DNA of 64,000 bases from Branchiostoma lanceolatum (lineage: Eukaryota > Chordata > Leptocardii > Amphioxiformes > Branchiostomatidae): contig NC_089736.1 in the NCBI RefSeq assembly GCF_035083965.1, positions 10,192,207-10,256,206 of the forward strand. The letters run 5' to 3'. Position 1 is the first letter of the stretch. Each line of letters starts with the position of its first letter. Below are positions 24,801 to 35,441 of this stretch, one piece after another. The translations under genes and the position numbers were made by a program. The notes below the pieces were generated by a model. The model saw only the letters and a list, made by a program, of their open reading frames with translations. It ran no database searches and was not told the DNA's origin.

Positions 24801-27800
24801 GGGGGTATTGTTTTGGGTTGTATCAGTGTATGTGTGTTCGCACCTATAACTCAAGATTCCCATGATGGATTTGTATCTATTTTTGTATATGTGGGTAGCT
24901 ATTGAGTTCCAAAGGAAACATGGCGATTTGGGGCTCCCTAGTAGTATTTTGTTTAGGTACTGTAGCATGCTAGCATTACAGATTGGCACGCCCTTCCTAA
25001 AAGTAGTGTGGTTTACCGTATAGTCCATAGACAGCTGGTCTGCCCGGCGAGGTCAGGGACACCCGGTGTAGAGCCAAATCCTTGAGCTGCCAAATACGTG
25101 AGAAGTTAGGTACCGCACCTGCGTGGAGTTAGGACTGGGGTCGATGGGGGCATGGCAAGATTTACATGTAGGATTAGGGTTAAGATTAGTATTAGGGAAG
25201 GTGTTTGGGGCTAGAGTTTGAGCTATGGTTAAGGTTAGGGTTAGAATTATGCTTGAAAATGACCACGTCCGACGAATGTTTTGCACTTAGAGTACTCCTC
25301 TCACGTAATCCCCCAAAACCGTCGTGCTCAGATGCACTAGCTGACCTCTCACTTACTTGGCAAGCTCAGAAATTTGGCTTGACACCGGGTGACTTGGTAC
25401 ATTGTATGTACTTGTCTGAATTGTCAATGTACAGCTGAACTGACCATTTCTTCACCGTCCCCGACGCTGTTTGTGTACACTGTCCATTGGCCATACACAG
25501 AGAACGCCAGCTTGTATGACGTCACCCAGTAGTCCATGTTGTAAGCCCCCTGGGTGATGACACCGACAACTTCGTACACCTTGTCATGCTGAATCTGAAG
25601 TGCGAAGGAGAAATCTCAATTCATTTTTTTTTTAATTTCATTGATGAAAAGTTATTGTTGTGCACAAATTTGTTGGTAAAAAGAGGCATTATCGTTAGAA
25701 ATTGTAAAAATTGTCCTTTTAAATTCCGAACCCAATACAATGAAAAGTCAGGACAAAGCTGTTGGCAAGCACATTCCGACCAGAACTGAAGTCTAGTCCT
25801 GGAACTTTTCCACCTTGTCAAACTACTAGGTATGGTGTCCAGACAATGGCCCGATATACACACATGTTTTCGGATTCGACTCGAGGCTGTGTGTGAGGAA
25901 CTTTAGGTTGCTCAGGAGGAGTTTTCCTACTAGAAAATGCCACTTGGATGACATATGGTTCTCCTTGCATAGTCCTGAGTCGATAGTCTGAGTGTCGTCC
26001 TGTTTAGCTCCAGGCACCACCTTCTGTGAAGGTAGAACCTGGAACTAAACAGGATGACACTCAGGCTACCAAGTCGAGTAAAAACGCCTGTGTAAATCGG
26101 GCCACTACGTACCTGTAGCCACAGGTCGGTGTATATGCCCAGTGTTGGTGACCAGTACGTACCTGTAGCCACAGGTCGGTGTCTATGCCCAGTGTTGGAG
26201 ACCAGTACGTACCTGTAGCCACAGGTCGGTGTCTATGCCCAGTGTTGGAGACCAGTACGTACCTGTAACCACAGGTCGGTGTCTATGCCCAGTGTTGGTG
26301 ACCAGTACGTACCTGTAGCCACAGGTCGGTGTCTATGCCCAGTGTTGGAGACCAGTACGTACCTGTAGCCACAGGTCGGTGTCTATGCCCAGTGTTGGAG
26401 ACCACTACGTACCTGTAGCCACAGGTCGGTGTCTATGCCCAGTGTTGGAGACCAGTACGTACCTGTAGCCACAGGTCGGTGTCTATGCCCAGTGTTGGAG
26501 ACCACTACGTACCTGTAGCCACAGGTCGGTATCTATGCCCAGTGTTGGAGACCAATAAGCACCTGTAGCCACAGGTCGGTATCTATGCCCAGTGTTGGAG
26601 ACCAATAAGCACCTGTAGCCACAAGTCGGTGTCTATGCCCAGTGTTGGAGACCAGTACGTACCTGTAGCCACAGGTCTGTGTCTATGCCCAGTGTTGGAG
26701 ACCACTACGTACCTGTAGCCACAGGTCGGTGTCTATGCCCAGTGTTGGAGACCAATACGTACCTGTAGCCACAGGTCGGTGTCTATGCCCAGTGTTGGAG
26801 ACCAATACGTACCTGTAGCCACAGGTCGGTGTCTATGCCCAGTGTTGGAGACCACTACGTACCTGTAGCCACAGGTCGGTATCTATGCCCAGTGTTGGAG
26901 ACCACTACGTACCTGTAGCCACAGGTCTGTGTCTATGCCCAGTGTTGGAGACCACTACGTACCTGTAGCCACAGGTCGGTATCTATGCCCAGTGTTGGAG
27001 ACCACTACGTACCTGTAGCCACAGGTCGGTGTCTATGCCCAGTGTTGGAGACCAGTACGTACCTGTAGCCACAGGTCTGTGTCTATGCCCATTGTTAGAG
27101 ACCAATACGTACCTGTAGCCACAGGTCGGTGTCTATGCCCAGTGTTGGAGACCAGCACGTACCTGTAGCCACAGGTCGGTATCTATGCCCAGTGTTGGAG
27201 ACCAGTACGTACCTGTAGCCACAGGTCGGTGTCTATGCCCAGTGTTGGAGACCAGTACGTACCTGTAGCCACAGGTCGGTGTCTATGCCCAGTGTTGGAG
27301 ACCAGTACGTACCTGTAGCCACAGGTCGGTGTCTATGCCCAGTGTTGGAGACCAGCACGCTCCCTGCTGTTGTTCCCTCCCGTTGTTGAGACGTGCCTGC
27401 CACGGGAAGAAGTGGTCCCCACGCGATGAAGCCGTCATCTTCGCATTCGGAACCGCAGCAGGATCGTCAGGATCCAGTCCTACTCCCAGTGGGACGTACT
27501 CGTCTTGTACATGTGTTAACCAAATGCTTTCGTCTGAAGAAATCAGCAGGGTGTTACTGTACATAATTTAAGCAGATGATATGTTTACCTAGAAGCTTTA
27601 TATAAAATTGCAGATTACAGGAATAAATGCAATCGCTTTGCTGCCTATATGCTGAGCTTAGTCTTCTTTATATTGGTATAAGATACTGCAATCTTGAAAT
27701 TCTGAATGATTTTAAGCACCAAAAACACACCATTATAAATTCATTTTCTGCTAATTTGATGCTTCTATCGTGGTGCATAATGACAATTTGTTTTCATGGA

Positions 27801-30800
27801 AACATTGGTGCAAATTATTTCTGGTGTACAGCTAGCTGGATCTGCGCGCCTAGTTATGTCAATTACGGCAAACTAACCGTTTGTGACGTACACCTCCATC
27901 ACCATGGCAACCCAACCCTCAAAGCCTGTCGGGTACAGGCGGATGTAGCGTGACGTCACAGGAACTGGGAGAGGACGACTCACTTTGTTGTACCGGTCTC
28001 GGTTTCCGCGGAAAACCTGTACTAGAAAAAAAGATGATAAGCCCCTTTTTCGGGCGATCCTCGCATGTACGTATTTACCGGTATTTCTGGTCAAGACGGA
28101 TATATCTTATTTATTTATTTAGATTTACCACATTTGTAGAAGGATTGACATAACGGGTGACTATCACCTTTTCAAGAACGTAGAAGACTGTAAGGTTTGC
28201 ACCATCGCACACCGGGGCATGCCCCTACTATTTTTCGAAAGGTGTGGTGGGTTCTTTAACGTGCGCGGGGTGTGACTCTCCCCAAACACGGGACCTACAT
28301 TTAACGTCCTATCCGAGGGACGTCCCTAACCGAAGCTATGTACTCATTTACATTACAGGAATTCTTCGTACCTGTACGTTGCTACTGCTGCCTTGGTACG
28401 GTGTCCACAAAGCGCCGTCCATGCTGAAGGCCAGAGTGAATGACGTCACCCAACTGCCCAGGTCCCAGTTCGAGCCGCCTCCACTGATGACCACGCCGGT
28501 GACGTCAGTCGTCTTGCCAAAGTACACCTGCACTCAAACGTTCAAAAAGATTAAACAGATTTCCCATAATCGTGTCATTCAGCTTGCTTAATCTTGATCT
28601 AGAGTCAATAGATACTAGGGGTACCATTTTTAACTTGACCTCCGTTCTCACAATCGCTACTTACCTACCAAAAATCATGAAGATCCATCAACGTTTCCGT
28701 CACTTTTGTTGCCTACATACAAACACACAAAAATGCAAAGTCCGCTGCAGTACTATTGGAAAACGCCAGGTAAACCTTTTTCGAACTTGAACTTCCTTTC
28801 CACAACCGCTACACAGCTACCGAAAATCATGAAGATCCATCAAAGTTTTCTCAAGTTATGCTCTTGACATACATACAGACCCACCCAACAGCTGGAGTAA
28901 CCGAAAACATGATCTTCTCGGCGAAGATAACAATGAACATCAGGTACCTGAAGCCATTGATCCAACACAAAACTCGGTAACCAGCAGTATCCTGGTGTAG
29001 TTGTCGGCGTGTGCCGAGCCTGAAAGGGTGCGAATTCCGACTTGTACTCAGAGCTGGCAGTGACGTAAACATCGGGAATGTACCGACTTGCCAAACCAAG
29101 CGGGAATCCAGGAGGTGGGACATCTGCGACGAAAACGTCAGCAGTGAGACTTTATGTGCGCTACTTGTAAAACTAAGGGCCGGTTTACACGAGGCACTTT
29201 TCATGACGTACGATGTTTGTCGTACGACATTCGCCTAGGACACTTTTCGGTACATACACAACGACTGAGAATCCCGCCGCGCGTCGGCGCCCGTCGCATT
29301 CACGTGAATCCTGGTGACCCACGACGCGGAAATGGGCTCCCCCGATGTGTCATACGTCAACCCTGGAGGCGCCACAAGACAAACGCCGAGGCGCGTCGCG
29401 AGGTCTATTTACACGGATAAAAAATCTGTCCTGCGACACCTACCGCGCGACAAGTGTCGTAGGACACTCGTCGTAAGTGTCTCGTGTAAACCGGCCCTAA
29501 GATTAGCTTTTCCAGTACAATGGATACAGATCAACTAGTGAAGCCCGCTGCCTTGCAGTAACGTACAGTAGATGTTATACACCTCAAGCAGAGTTAAAGG
29601 TGATCTGACTACTCGTACCTCCACAGTCTTCCTCGTCCTCCCCTCCACTGCAGTCAGTCAGGTTGTTACACAGCTGAGACTCCAACAGGCAGGTACTGTC
29701 CGGACAGGAGAACTGCTTAGCACCACAAACTGTGTCGGTTTAGATAAAGTAGTGTAAAGTTAGCCCCATAGCCTTTTTGAGGCCGGAGGGGAGGTGGGTT
29801 GTTACCTGCTTGTGTCTAGGGCATGATATTGGAAGGCGGAGCCCAACCCTCTCCTTCTACCGCCTTTTACCTCCCCAAAAAGTTGGGTAACCATTTTTAC
29901 ACCAGGTTGGAGTCAGGAAAGTCGTGTTTGATGCCTCTCCCAAGGGCACAACATCGGTGGCATGTCAGGAGATTCGAACCCAGGTATTTTAAATGCAACA
30001 TTTATCTTCCATGTGCGCCTCTTTCAGGCACGTATAATCCCCATGGCCACATGTGCTTGTGAAACTTGGAGTACGCTACCCCCAGATCCCGGGGAAGACC
30101 ACCTAAGAGATGGAAAGACCAGATCGTAAAGGACACTGGGTTAAACATTAGGGGAGCAGAGGCTAGGGCAAGGGACAGGATCCTCCTGGAAAGCAAGGGG
30201 CCTGTTTCTGGCCTGTGCACCTAGGAGGAGGAGGAGGATTTATCTTCCATAGAAGGATTTTGTATGACAGAGAGTTACGTTAACTGACCCCCACCTCCAG
30301 CCGTACAGTTGATCTCGTCCGCCCCGTTTGCACAGTCCTCCAGCCCGTCACAGGCGCGGTACTTCGGCAGGCACCTTCCCTCACACTCCAACTGGAGACC
30401 ATTGCAGGGCGCTAAAAGTAACGGAGTGTATACATGTGTCACTAGATTGTCAACAACGACAGCTAGAGACATGTTCAGACATTTAAATTCGTTGGACATG
30501 ACACAAAAAGAAGACGTCTGCAACGATACTGTAAATTGTACAGAGGAGATGCAGAAATGATTAAATATATGCCGTATATTGCAAAAAAATGGATACTAAG
30601 CAGAATGCCTCTTTCCCCCATTTTGTCTCAAACTTACTCCTAAGATTTTACGCTTGGTGTAAGTGAAGAATTGTATACTGTAACTTATAAGGGATACTGG
30701 CCATATAAGCCACAAATCTCTCGCTTTACAGTACTATCAACTTAAGAGGAACCATGCAGAGAACTGGTGAAAAGCTGGTTGGTAAACGTTTTAATGTATC

Positions 30801-33800
30801 GATATTATACATGACCAGGTAATACAGGACATACAGTGGCAGTTCTCTTCGTCTGCCCCAGAAGAGCAGTCCTTGTCTCCGTCACACACGGAGGCGTTAT
30901 TGATGCATTTGCCGCTTTCACACTGCCACAGTCCCTTCTCCGAACAGGACTCTGAAGAAATGTACATAGGAATGAGATATTTCTGAAATTGTATGGAATT
31001 GCTGCTGGATCTTATGTTTCTGTTTCGAAGTTTTGGGACGTGTGTTTATTTCTTATGTATATGTTTGTTTTATACATTTAGTTTTATTATTGTGGCTGTG
31101 CATGTGCCATGCATGTCTGTACATTTTGTGAAAGAAAATATTTAAAAAAAAAACATTCCCTAGGGAATGCGTTCGTTCAATTTTTAGAGTAATTGGCAAT
31201 TCAATCGCAGCACCATACTAACGGCTCCGCCCATTAGGCATTGCCAAAAAGAAAGAAAGAAACTCACGACACATAAGCTCGTCCGACGCGTCGTCACAGT
31301 CGCTGACGCCATCGCAAACTTCAGATGGTGCTACGCATCTGCTGTTGTTCTTGCATCGAAACTCTACACTGGTACACACTATGTAACATAGAACGTTCGA
31401 AGCTGGATGACAAGGTTATTCATTCACAGCCAAGACATACAATCACAGCAGACGTTTCGGTGACTGTCTGTCACCCTCCACAGGGCACTATTGACTGGTA
31501 TGTACTATCCCGCGTATATGACAAGCCTATCACATGACTGCCCTGTACTTATGTCGTTACCACTGGAAAACAAATTAAAAGCCATCGTGTGGCCTCCATA
31601 GCAGGTGGATACTTCACTCAAATAGTTGAGGTATTTACAGCAAAATTGTTTAGTCAGACCTCATGCATTCAGCATTCTATGCATACCGCACAATGATATG
31701 AGGCAGGACTGACAGGACAACAAAAGGCAGGATACGAAAGTATAACACAATCATTCAAATTGCGCTTTCGGTGATTCGTTTTTCAATAGGTATTTACAAA
31801 GTCAAGTTCCTCGTCCTCTGTAGTTATTAAGATAAACATATACCCATTCATATATCTGTTTATTTCTTCCTCTACAAGTTTCTACACATGGAACGAATGT
31901 TGAGACCGTAGGCTGTTACCCACATTGTCTAGGGCAGAGTATTGGAAGGTGGCTTTTACCTCGCCAAATAAAGTCAGTTAGCCATTGGTACACCTGGGTG
32001 AAGTGAGGAAAGTCGAGTTAAGTGCCGTGCTACAGACATGTAGGGGATTCGAATCTATGACCTGTGGCTTCTGGGCCAAACACCCCAAACCGTTAGGCCA
32101 AACCGACGCCACACATTTTAAGTCTACTTAAGCCCAAAAATTCACCCGAGGATTACCCTGGGAGCCAGACTGTTCATCGGGCCTTGCAGCCTGTTCCTTT
32201 TAGCCTGTTCCTTCTAGCCAATTCCTTCGGCGGCCCAGAGCTCCGAGCCCGCCGATACCGTAATTAACGCACCTGGGGAGTTGAAGCCCGAGAGTTGACC
32301 GACTCTACCACTTCCCGGGCTACAACTCCCCGGAGTGTTGATTAAGATCAGGCGGGCTGAATGTCTTGGGCCGCCGAAGGAAATCGCTATTGCGGCCCTG
32401 TCCAAGTCTGGGCTCTCAGGGTACCCGAGGATTGACATTAGGAGAAAGTGGTCTTACCGCAGTCACTTTCATCGGACTCGTCGTAACAGTCACCGACGCC
32501 ATCGCAGCGCTTCGTGTCAGGGATGCAGGGACCGCGTTCACCGCAGAAATGTTTGGGCAGGGGACAATTTGCGGCTGTGCAATGTTTTTCATCTGTACCG
32601 TTTCGACAATCTTTGACGCCGTCACATAGCCACTCTGGACGGACATTGATTAGATAGTCGGGTATGGTACATCCGTCCTCGCAATCATCTGTGCCGTCTG
32701 GACACTTCGAACATTTCCGATTGGGATAGAGACATATTCCACTTTCACACTTGACATGGTCGGGGTTGAAACACTCTTTGCTTGTGCAATTTTCCTCATC
32801 TGAACCGTCTTCACAATCATCATAACCGTCACATTGCAGCTTTGGAGCAAAACATGCCCCACTGATCTCACACCTGACATGGTGGGGGTCATTACACTCT
32901 TTGCTCCAACAATTTTCCTCATCTGATCCGTCGTCACAATCACCCCTACCGTTACATTGCCACTCCGGACGGACACATATTCCGCTACGTTCACACTTGA
33001 AATCGTCACTGTTGTAGCATTCTATGTTTTTGCAATTTTCCTCATCTGAGCTGTCTGAGCCACAATCATCACGACCGTTACATTGAAATTCTCGAGAGAG
33101 ACATTCTCCATCACTTTTACACTTGAAATCGTCAATATTGTAGCATTCGATGCTTGTGCAATTGTCCTCATCTGACCTGTCCTCACAATCATCATCACCG
33201 TCACATTGCCACTCTGGTTCGATACATAGTCCATCACTTTTGCACTTGAAATCGTCACTGTTGTAGCATTCTATGCTTGTGCAATTGCCCTCATCTGACC
33301 TGTCTTCACAATCATCTTCACCGTCACATTGTACCTCTGGACGGACACATACTCCGCTACTTTCACACTTGAAATCGTCAGGGTGGTAACACCTTATACT
33401 TGTGCAATTGTCCTCATCTGACCTGTCTTCACAATCATTTTTACCGTCACATTGCCACTCTGGAGCGAAACATTCTTTACTACTTTCACACAACAAATCG
33501 TCGGGGTCGACACACTCAATGTTTGTACAATTGTCCTCATCTGAACCGTCTTCACAATCGTCCTCACCGTCACATTGCCACCCTGGACTGACACATACAC
33601 CGCTACTTTCACACTTGAAATGGTCGGGATTGAAACACTCTATGCTTGTGCAATTGTCCTCATCTGACCCGTCTTCACAATCATCACCCCCGTCACATTG
33701 CAGCTTTGGAGCAAAACATGCCCCACTACTTTCGCATTTGAGATAGTCAGGGTTGGAACACTCTATGCTCCAACAATTTTCCTCATCTGAACCGTCTTCA

Positions 33801-34744
33801 CAATCATCCTCACCGTCACATTGCCACGTTGGACGGACACATTCTCCGCTACTTTCACACTTGAAATCGCCGGGGTTGTAGCATTCTATGTTTGTGCAAT
33901 TGTCCTCATCTGAACTGTCTTCACAATCGTCATCACCGTCACATTGCCACGTTGGACGGACACATACACCACTGCTTTCACACTTGAAATAGTCAGGATT
34001 GTAGCACTCTATACTTGAGCAATTTTTTTCATCTGAACCGTCTTCACAATCATCCACACCGTCACATTGCCGCTCGGGAGGGAAACATGCTCCACTACTT
34101 TCGCATTTGAGATAGTCATGATCAGGGTTGTAACAGTCTTCAGTTGAGCAATTTTCCTCATCTGACCTGTCTTCACAATCATCCTCACCGTCACATTGCC
34201 ACTCTGGAGGAAAACATACTCCGCTACTTTCACACTTAAAATAGTAGGTGTAGAAGCAATCTTTGCTTGCGCAATTTTCCTCATCTGACCCGTCTACACA
34301 ATCATCCTCACCGTCACATTGCCACTCTCGATGGACACATTCTCCACTACTTTCGCACCTGAAATAGTCGGTGGAGAAACACTGCATGCTTGTGCAATCT
34401 TCCTCATCTGAACCGTCTTCACAATCATCCTCACCGTCACATTGCCACTCTCGATCGACACATTCTCCACTACTTTCACACCTGAAATAGTCGGTGGAGA
34501 AACACTGTATGCTTGTGCAATTGTCCTCATCGGAGCCGTCGGGACAATCTTCGTCAGCATCACACCGAAATGCCAAGTCGATGCAGTCGTCGGTCGTTTT
34601 GCATGAGAAGGCTGGGGAGGCGCACTCTGCGTCACTGTCGCCACCCGGACGTCTACGGGAGGCATGGCCGGTGGACAGCAGGCATACAAATAAGAGCAAG
34701 CCGGACGCCATCATCGGCTTGACGGGGGGAAATGTTGACGACAT
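18767..34744 (-). CDS. Modular LDLa / discoidin (F5/8C) surface protein, 16 exons
   Basis: Exons (right to left): 34744-32458, 31378-31268, 30951-30835, 30411-30289, 29729-29619, 29123-28948, 28527-28372, 28016-27878, 27533-27313, 25588-25445, 24579-24441, 22668-22558, 21780-21667, 21114-21004, 20087-19710, 18864-18767. They total 4536 bases, 1511 residues. Domains: signal peptide (hydrophobic core [14 protein letters not shown]; start at Met1, or Met11/12); 18 LDLa to ~762; one LDLa each in exons 2-5; F5/8C at ~917-1073 and ~1074-1241, each split over three exons with phase 1-0-0-1 and ending VFRGN...; LDLa in exons 12-14; two in exon 15; Ser/Thr/Gly-rich stalk; 20 hydrophobic residues before the stop, suggesting GPI attachment. 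LDLa bind calcium and often ligands; F5/8C bind lipids or glycans. The last exon is least certain: reading through exon 15 gives a stop after FLNISG instead. The function is unknown. Confidence 0.78.
18998..19285. mobile_element. Foldback element with sub-terminal repeats
   Basis: The left half repeats ATACGAATTTTACGGAAT about four times, twice with a shared 'ccatatgattcactactaa' block. The right half carries the same box inverted (TTCCGTAAAATTCG, TTCTGTAAAACTCG). No coding capacity. It lies in the intron before the predicted last exon of the LDLa/discoidin gene. Confidence 0.6.
19495..19685 (+). mobile_element. tRNA-derived SINE, family S1 (copy 2)
   Basis: Same block order as 12385-12620: 'ggcttagaatctaaaggtt', 'ttgtgcccttgggaaggta', 'gaaaatgagtacctagtttc', 'ttggatgggacgttaacc'. 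The B-box region is partly lost, so this copy is older or truncated. Confidence 0.6.
20809..20981. mobile_element. Foldback MITE, 173 bp
   Basis: The arms ATAAGCCCATTCGTAATTCC and its inverted near-copy ending CGAATAGGCTTAT continue inward through GACTACGCATGTGCA and AGGCCCCTG, about 70 bases per arm with a few mismatches. Intronic, between exons 14 and 15 of the LDLa/discoidin gene. Confidence 0.7.
21211..21637. mobile_element. Foldback MITE of the CTCCAAGCAGAGG family, carrying a nested insertion
   Basis: Ends TACTCTCCAAGCAGAGG and CCTCTGCTTGGAGAGTA are inverted. The flanks cttctttga and cttctttta match at 8 of 9 positions, suggesting a 9-bp target duplication. The right part forms a further hairpin (GGTTTTTGACGTGTTTTTAG against its complement). 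A second element is inserted at 21239-21452. It lies between exons 13 and 14 of the LDLa/discoidin gene. Confidence 0.7.
21239..21452. mobile_element. TAGCCTG-family element nested in another MITE
   Basis: It is bounded by exact 9-bp direct repeats GGGTTCCGG at 21230-21238 and 21453-21461. Its ends are TAGCCTGAATTC and the inverted-like CAGACTA. The 9-bp duplication matches relatives at 22044, 40568 and 51231. Confidence 0.65.
22044..22314. mobile_element. TAGCCTGG-family MITE, 271 bp
   Basis: It starts TAGCCTGGTCCCAG and ends GGATTCCAGGCTA. Flanking 9-bp direct repeats ACAAAAGTG lie at 22035-22043 and 22315-22323. No coding capacity. Mutator-like elements typically make 9-bp duplications, but assignment without a transposase is tentative. 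Confidence 0.7.
22750..22995 (-). mobile_element. tRNA-derived SINE, family S2 (copy 1)
   Basis: On the minus strand it shares with 41900-42160 the head ending in an Asn/Lys-type B-box-like block (gggtttgagtcccc), then 'cccaggtgtaaaagtgggta', 'ggaggtaaaaggcgg' and 'gggatgggctccgccttcc'. Four copies in the window share this order. Confidence 0.65.
23600..23843. mobile_element. MITE with CGCACTGATTTTG ends
   Basis: CCGCACTGATTTGATTAC near 23602 is answered by CGACAAAATCAGTGCG near 23830. No coding frame. It lies between exons 11 and 12 of the LDLa/discoidin gene. Only about 14 bases of terminal repeat are visible, so edges and family are uncertain. Confidence 0.45.
24102..24217 (-). pseudogene. 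Decayed LDLa exon in an intron of the LDLa/discoidin gene
   Basis: After an acceptor-like TTCCTTACAAG, phase 1 reading gives [20 protein letters not shown], then HLFDGCVPQ and soon a stop. The cysteine spacing fits the first five cysteines of an LDLa, but the SDE..C end and a phase 1 donor are missing. Its place, between a discoidin exon and the next LDLa exon, and its phase both fit a former member of the LDLa exon series. If still spliced in, it would end the protein early. Confidence 0.4.
25165..25245. repeat. Degenerate TTAGGG-like tract
   Basis: Several GGTTAGGGTTA-like units are scattered through about 80 bases (attagggttaag, gtattaggg, ggttaagg, ttagggtta). It may be a short interstitial telomere-like repeat or simple-sequence drift. 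Confidence 0.35.
26101..27350. repeat. 50-bp minisatellite, 25 copies, containing an exon end and splice donor
   Basis: The unit (plus strand) is ACCAGTACGTACCTGTAGCC, ACAGGTCGGTGTCTATGCCC, AGTGTTGGAG; it repeats in strict 50-base register from 26101 to 27350. Read on the minus strand each unit holds the last 38 coding bases of exon 9 of the LDLa/discoidin gene ([14 protein letters not shown]) followed by its donor CAG/GTACGT. The rightmost copy is the exon itself; the other 24 form the start of the intron. Copies differ at a few sites, and two (26551, 26601) have a weaker donor (GTGCTT). Confidence 0.95.
28190..28350. repeat. SINE-like dispersed repeat fragment
   Basis: The block 'gggttctttaacgtgcgcgg', 'acgggacctacatttaacgt' and 'cctatccgagggacgt' resembles the tails of SINEs of this kind. 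A partial match (ctctttaacgtgct) occurs at 40528-40545. I see no head. Confidence 0.35.
28600..28870. repeat. Dispersed repeat R1 (copy 4, two partial units)
   Basis: Two successive units resemble each other: 'aaaatcatgaagatccatca' occurs at about 28670 and 28819, each followed by a CA-rich tail (acaaacacac; acagacccacc). It lies in the intron between exons 6 and 7 of the LDLa/discoidin gene, close to the exon 6 donor. Confidence 0.45.
29177..29497. mobile_element. PIF/Harbinger-like MITE, 321 bp
   Basis: Terminal inverted repeats GGGCCGGTTTACACGAG and CTCGTGTAAACCGGCCC are flanked by the 3-bp direct repeat TAA. A 3-bp TWA duplication with GGGCC ends fits PIF/Harbinger elements. The interior is rich in GTCGTACG/GTCGTAGGAC motifs. 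A stretch at 48560-48800 has similar motifs and may be a degraded relative. Confidence 0.65.
29757..29992 (-). mobile_element. tRNA-derived SINE, family S2 (copy 2)
   Basis: Shares with the copy at 22750 the plus-strand phrases 'gtgtctagggcatgatattg', 'ggaaggcggagccca', 'accgccttttacctcccc' and 'ttttacacc'. The tRNA-like head region ends near a B-box-like 'ggttcgaatc' on the minus strand. Confidence 0.65.
31155..31255. repeat. Dispersed repeat R3 (copy 1)
   Basis: Shared with 50815-50955: 'gggaatgcg', then 'ttggcaattcaatcgcag', 'atactaa.ggctcc' and a GCCAAAA block. Family unknown. Confidence 0.5.
31895..32105 (-). mobile_element. tRNA-derived SINE, family S2 (copy 3)
   Basis: Plus-strand phrases 'attgtctagggcagagtatt', 'ggaaggtggcttttacctc', 'acacctgggtgaagtgagg', 'ggggattcgaatctatgacc' and 'tctgggccaaacaccc' match the other S2 copies. 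Part of the middle (the 'ggcggagccca' region) is missing. Confidence 0.65.
32146..32425. mobile_element. Foldback MITE in intron 1 of the LDLa/discoidin gene
   Basis: CCTGGGAGCCAGACTG at the left faces CAAGTCTGGGCTCTCAGGG at the right, and ATTCCTTCGGCGGCCCAGAG faces its complement TCTTGGGCCGCCGAAGGAAA further in. The right end lies about 35 bases from the splice donor of exon 1. Confidence 0.6.
32458..34744 (-). CDS. Exon 1 of the LDLa/discoidin gene: 18 tandem LDLa modules
   Basis: One uninterrupted 2287-base exon encodes the signal peptide and 18 LDLa modules in steps of about 39 residues. The typical unit is [13 protein letters not shown], then a variable loop, then [17 protein letters not shown]. 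It keeps six cysteines and the acidic Asp/Glu residues that bind calcium. Fifteen of the first units are canonical; units 16 (ending [15 protein letters not shown]) and 17 ([14 protein letters not shown]...) are degenerate; unit 18 is canonical. It ends TGC G and donor GTAAGA in phase 1. All other LDLa of this gene occupy separate phase 1-1 exons, so this block probably grew by tandem duplication within one exon. Frames read on the other strands here are shadows of the repeat. Confidence 0.9.
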
Positions 34745-35441
34745 TCCGTGCGCTGGGCATATCCTTGCACAGTGACATGCGGTGCCAAAATAATCAGACA
34801 GGTGCTGGGCTATACGCGCACGGATCTGGACATGCTTTGTTTTATGACAAGGCGGAGTCTGGTGGAGATTGGTACCAACCCCGCAGAATGCGTGACAATC
34901 AATGTGACACTACTACCAGACACACGTAAAGCCGCAAATAAAAATACCACAGGTAACACTCGCCTAGCCTCGGCTTAACCGACCAGGAAATGTTCTCAAA
35001 AAGAATTAACCAGTAAAACCTGTAATAATGAAACGCCACCGAGGAGGCTGCTATTGAGGCTACCATTTCTTCATCTATCGTGGCAGTTATACGAGTATTC
35101 CGCAGTGCACGCAAAGGTAGTTTTTGCAGGGAAAGACAACTGTGACGCTGCGCTACGTACAGCACAGTACCACAAGGGCCAGTCGTCCTCCAAGAAAGGA
35201 GAGGGAAGTGATCCAGTTTTAGCTCACTGCAGAGCTATTCTTCCACTGGTCGTGACAGAGAAGACAGGTTTACAGGTTCATTGTACCGGGGATATTCCCC
35301 CAGCTCTTTCCGACAAGCACAATGAACAGTGGACTCCGGTAGCGTGCATGTCGGGTGAGCGACACAGCCGGGGACCGAACTCGCGACTTCTAGTTCCGGA
35401 GGCAAGGCCGATAACCACCGGACTACCCGCGCTCCAGCATA
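34745..35441. promoter_or_regulatory. Intergenic region between two divergent modular genes
   Basis: 697 bases separate the start codon of the minus-strand LDLa/discoidin gene from that of the plus-strand receptor gene. Promoter elements for both directions are expected here or in undetected 5' exons; I recognise no clear TATA box. Much of the right half is a SINE (35150-35437). Confidence 0.5.
35150..35437 (-). mobile_element. tRNA-derived SINE, family S3, abutting a start codon
   Basis: On the minus strand the head begins near 35437 as GCGCGGGTAGTCCGGTGG, which fits an A box, and continues to GAGTTCGGTCCCC, which fits a B box. The plus-strand complement is GGGACCGAACTC. The body extends left to about 35150. 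It ends about five bases before the ATG of the receptor gene. Confidence 0.65.

Noticed and set aside
26101-27350. CRISPR-like array
   Set aside because: The 50-bp unit is contiguous without unique spacers and contains host exon sequence.
32650-34775. Several open frames of 60-130 codons in other frames and on the plus strand across the LDLa exon
   Set aside because: They are shadows of the 117-base LDLa repeat; their repeated Val/Ile-rich or Ser/His-rich peptides follow the repeat exactly.
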